Below, piece by piece: positions 5,862 to 6,045 of a DNA stretch of 6,045 nucleotides. The position numbers and the translations under genes were made by a program. Position 1 is the stretch's first letter. Each line of letters begins with the position of its first letter. The notes beneath the pieces are model-generated. The model had not been told where the DNA came from. It saw only the letters and a program-made list of their open reading frames with translations, and made no database searches. This DNA comes from Nitrospirota bacterium. Its GTDB lineage: Bacteria > Nitrospirota > Thermodesulfovibrionia > UBA6902. The stretch lies in NCBI GenBank assembly GCA_015491705.1, contig WFVK01000180.1, positions 1 through 6,045 on the forward strand. Reading direction: 5' to 3'.

Positions 5862-5879
5862 GTCATCAATTCCCCTCAA

Positions 5880-5889
5880 CCTTTAAAGG
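5880..5889. repeat. Perfect palindrome CCTTTAAAGG upstream of the ligase gene
   Basis: Ten bases form a perfect palindrome just upstream of the GAGGGG ribosome-binding site of the ligase gene. It could be a protein-binding site or chance. It shares the TTTAAA core with the palindrome before the decarboxylase start, but the flanks differ. Confidence 0.25.
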
Positions 5890-5937
5890 GCACCTTTATC
5901 CTAACAGTTGCATAAAAACATGCCGGTGCGCAGGACA

Positions 5938-5959
5938 GCCTGAGGGTTTTACGGCAGGC
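5938..5959. repeat. Weak hairpin in the leader of the glycan operon
   Basis: GCCTG at 5938-5942 pairs with CAGGC at 5955-5959 around a 12-nt loop. There is no T-run after it on either strand. No known leader element (such as an ops/JUMPstart sequence) is recognised in 5880-6045, and no reading frame of interest is seen there. Confidence 0.22.
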
Positions 5960-6011
5960 ACTCCTACCTGATTATGCACATCAAGGTCTGCTTTCTTCCG
6001 GAGAACTTACG

Positions 6012-6035
6012 ATATTTTATACAAAAATATTGTAT
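6012..6035. repeat. Overlapping AT-rich inverted repeats at the right edge
   Basis: ATATTTT at 6012-6018 pairs with AAAATAT at 6024-6030 (5-nt spacer), while ATACAA at 6019-6024 pairs with TTGTAT at 6030-6035 (5-nt spacer). The two pairings share bases and exclude each other. On the minus strand TACAAT (6029-6034) and TATAAA could act as -10 hexamers for the glycan operon, but any -35 for the first would lie beyond the window. Promoter or operator function is a guess. Confidence 0.25.
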
Positions 6036-6045
6036 TATGTTATAC

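Noticed and set aside
5670..5879. N-terminal 70 residues of the ligase read in one frame from TTG 5879
   Set aside because: The other frame over the same bases gives two clean membrane helices, a good ribosome-binding site and the family-like MNKKYQVIDQIIEYG start, so this stretch is a shadow.
5965..5985. ops/JUMPstart antitermination element upstream of the glycan operon
   Set aside because: Only a short GGTAG-like fragment is present on the minus strand; the GGCGGTAGCGTG consensus is not.
1..6045. CRISPR arrays, tRNA or rRNA genes, insertion sequences, phage or defence genes
   Set aside because: No direct-repeat array, cloverleaf-like sequence, transposase, integrase or defence-related motif was seen in any part of the window.

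Overview
The window looks like a chromosomal segment of a Gram-negative bacterium. It carries three lipopolysaccharide-type envelope genes and several housekeeping genes, with no plasmid, phage or transposon genes. The combination of TrkA, HisH, a pyruvoyl-type arginine decarboxylase next to an agmatinase, and WaaG/WaaE/WaaL-like genes, with moderate GC, would fit Nitrospirota or Desulfobacterota-like lineages. That placement is an impression from the protein sequences, not a demonstrated one.

Layout. The left part, on the minus strand, holds the first 138 codons of trkA (1-415, cut by the window edge) and upstream of it a complete hisH (475-1089). A 249-bp divergent intergenic region (1090-1338) has promoter-like sequences for both directions, a dyad over the shared -10 area and two hairpins. 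On the plus strand follows a two-gene polyamine operon: pyruvoyl-dependent arginine decarboxylase (1339-1887) and agmatinase (1888-2766). The two genes share a reading frame and are separated by a single TAA codon, with a TTG start right after it. The right half, on the minus strand, is an envelope-polysaccharide operon read from right to left: an O-antigen ligase/polymerase-type membrane protein (about 5848 to 4641), a WaaG-like GT4 glycosyltransferase (4660-3518, overlapping the ligase by 20 bp) and a WaaE-like GT2 glycosyltransferase (3514-2774). This operon converges on the agmatinase gene with only 7 bp between stop codons. The last stretch (5880-6045) is a non-coding, partly AT-rich leader.

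How the genes work together. The arginine decarboxylase makes agmatine and the agmatinase turns it into putrescine and urea, a complete two-step arginine-to-putrescine route. The three right-hand genes would build the outer core of LPS or another surface glycan and join O-antigen to it. HisH needs HisF, which is not in the window. TrkA is the NAD-binding regulatory subunit of a potassium transporter whose membrane subunit is also not in the window.

The most notable irregularity is that the ligase gene is split between two reading frames. Its first two membrane helices lie in one frame, which stops at 5645, and the rest lies in a different frame. A single missing base near 5645-5670 would explain this. 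I found no convincing previously undescribed system; the findings below are local oddities.
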